Assembly: GCA_009663005.1 (NCBI GenBank)
Contig: CM018906.1
Coordinates: 1,107,392 to 1,127,391 of the forward strand
DNA: 20,000 nucleotides
Direction of reading: 5' to 3'
Origin: Actinidia chinensis
Taxonomy: Eukaryota > Streptophyta > Magnoliopsida > Ericales > Actinidiaceae
The position numbers were made by a program, and so were the translations under genes. Every line of letters starts with the position of its first letter. Positions within the stretch are counted from its first letter, which is position 1. The notes below the pieces were generated by a model. It was given only the letters and a program-made list of their open reading frames with translations. It was not told the DNA's origin and made no database searches. Below are positions 19,505 to 20,000 of this stretch, in pieces.

Positions 19505-20000
19505 CCGTACTGCTGGCTTTCCCGGCTTTCTAGAACAGACATGTTTTCAACGGATACACCTTCTGATCTTTGACGCCATTGATGTCAGACTCATTCTGTT
19601 ACAGAAACAGGCAGACAAAACAAACCACAAAAAGCAGTATAAAGATGAAATAGATATAAAACATGTTCAAGAATAAGTGTTTTTAGAGTTTCAGAACACG
19701 TGCCTTGTCACTGTCTTCTGAACAGATTTGGAATTCACTCACTCCCCAAGTGCCAAGCTTGGCTTCAAGAAACAAAAGTGACACGAGAAAATTAGAGAAA
19801 TGGCAGGTGAATAAATTCTCAAAAAAAAAAAAAAAATGAAGCCGTTGGCGTGGATAAAGTCCAAATTCAAGCTCAAAACAAAAAACAAATAACAAGTAAA
19901 TAAATGAGAGAAGGTAAAGGAAAAAATAACTTAAATTCGAAACCTCTAACTCATCCAGCAATCGATCCTGAATTATGCCGCAGCCATTGTCACGCCCATT
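19505..20000 (-). CDS. Probable last exons of an unrecognised gene, cut by right edge
   Basis: At the edge the minus strand is open as NGRDNGCGIIQDRLLDELE (20000-19944), ending at GAG|GTTTCG. An internal acceptor (TAATTCAG|GAT) is possible. Two continuations are plausible. One uses acceptor CTTGAAG|CC (after 19765) and ends PSLALGE-stop. The other uses GCCAAG|CTT to read LGTWGVSEFQICSEDSDK, then a GC donor, then an exon starting 19595 after CTGTAACAG, reading NESDINGVKDQK and ending KTCLF-stop at 19530. A strong donor GG|GTAAGT at 19504 suggests an intron in the 3' UTR, which would extend to roughly 19100. I do not recognise the protein. The minus strand being genic here is likelier than the exact model. 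Confidence 0.3.

Overview
The window looks like nuclear DNA of a dicot plant, probably woody. It has spliced genes with GT-AG introns, AT-rich spacers full of small terminal-inverted-repeat elements (MITEs), and CT/GA and GATA microsatellites. The clearest gene is a plant-specific Aux/IAA auxin repressor. No bacterial, viral or CRISPR features were seen, and the species cannot be named from this sequence.

Layout. (a) 1-2191, minus strand: the first three coding exons of a gene cut by the left edge. The 267 visible residues match no family I can name. They carry a canonical APC/C destruction box near the N-terminus and several proline-directed phosphorylation sites, two of them full CDK consensus, so a cell-cycle-regulated nuclear protein is a reasonable inference. 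(b) 2306-11250: about 9 kb of spacer with at least six MITE-like elements. These include a hAT-type MITE with a perfect 8-bp target duplication nested in an older inverted-repeat element, a Tourist-like MITE with TAA duplications, and a 483-bp fold-back element that ends about 0.5 kb upstream of the Aux/IAA gene. (c) 11257-15060, plus strand: a complete Aux/IAA gene of the IAA26/IAA18 (PAP1) type. It has five coding exons (297 aa), a likely 97-nt intron in the 5' leader and two tiny upstream ORFs. (d) 15060-17640: a SINE-like scrap, CT-rich sequence, and a weakly supported minus-strand transcription unit whose first exon would lie near 17506. (e) 17637-18473: a Mutator-like element carrying a frameshifted fragment of a plant LEA/hydroxyproline-rich glycoprotein-family gene, i.e. 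a probable Pack-MULE. (f) 19505-20000, minus strand: probable last exons of another, unrecognised gene cut by the right edge.

The genes do not form a functional cluster. The main biological interest is the Aux/IAA promoter, where a fold-back MITE carries a TGTCGG auxin-response-type motif, the captured gene fragment, and the destruction-box protein at the left edge. All splice models were made by eye from splice consensus and frame continuity. No transcript or database evidence was available.
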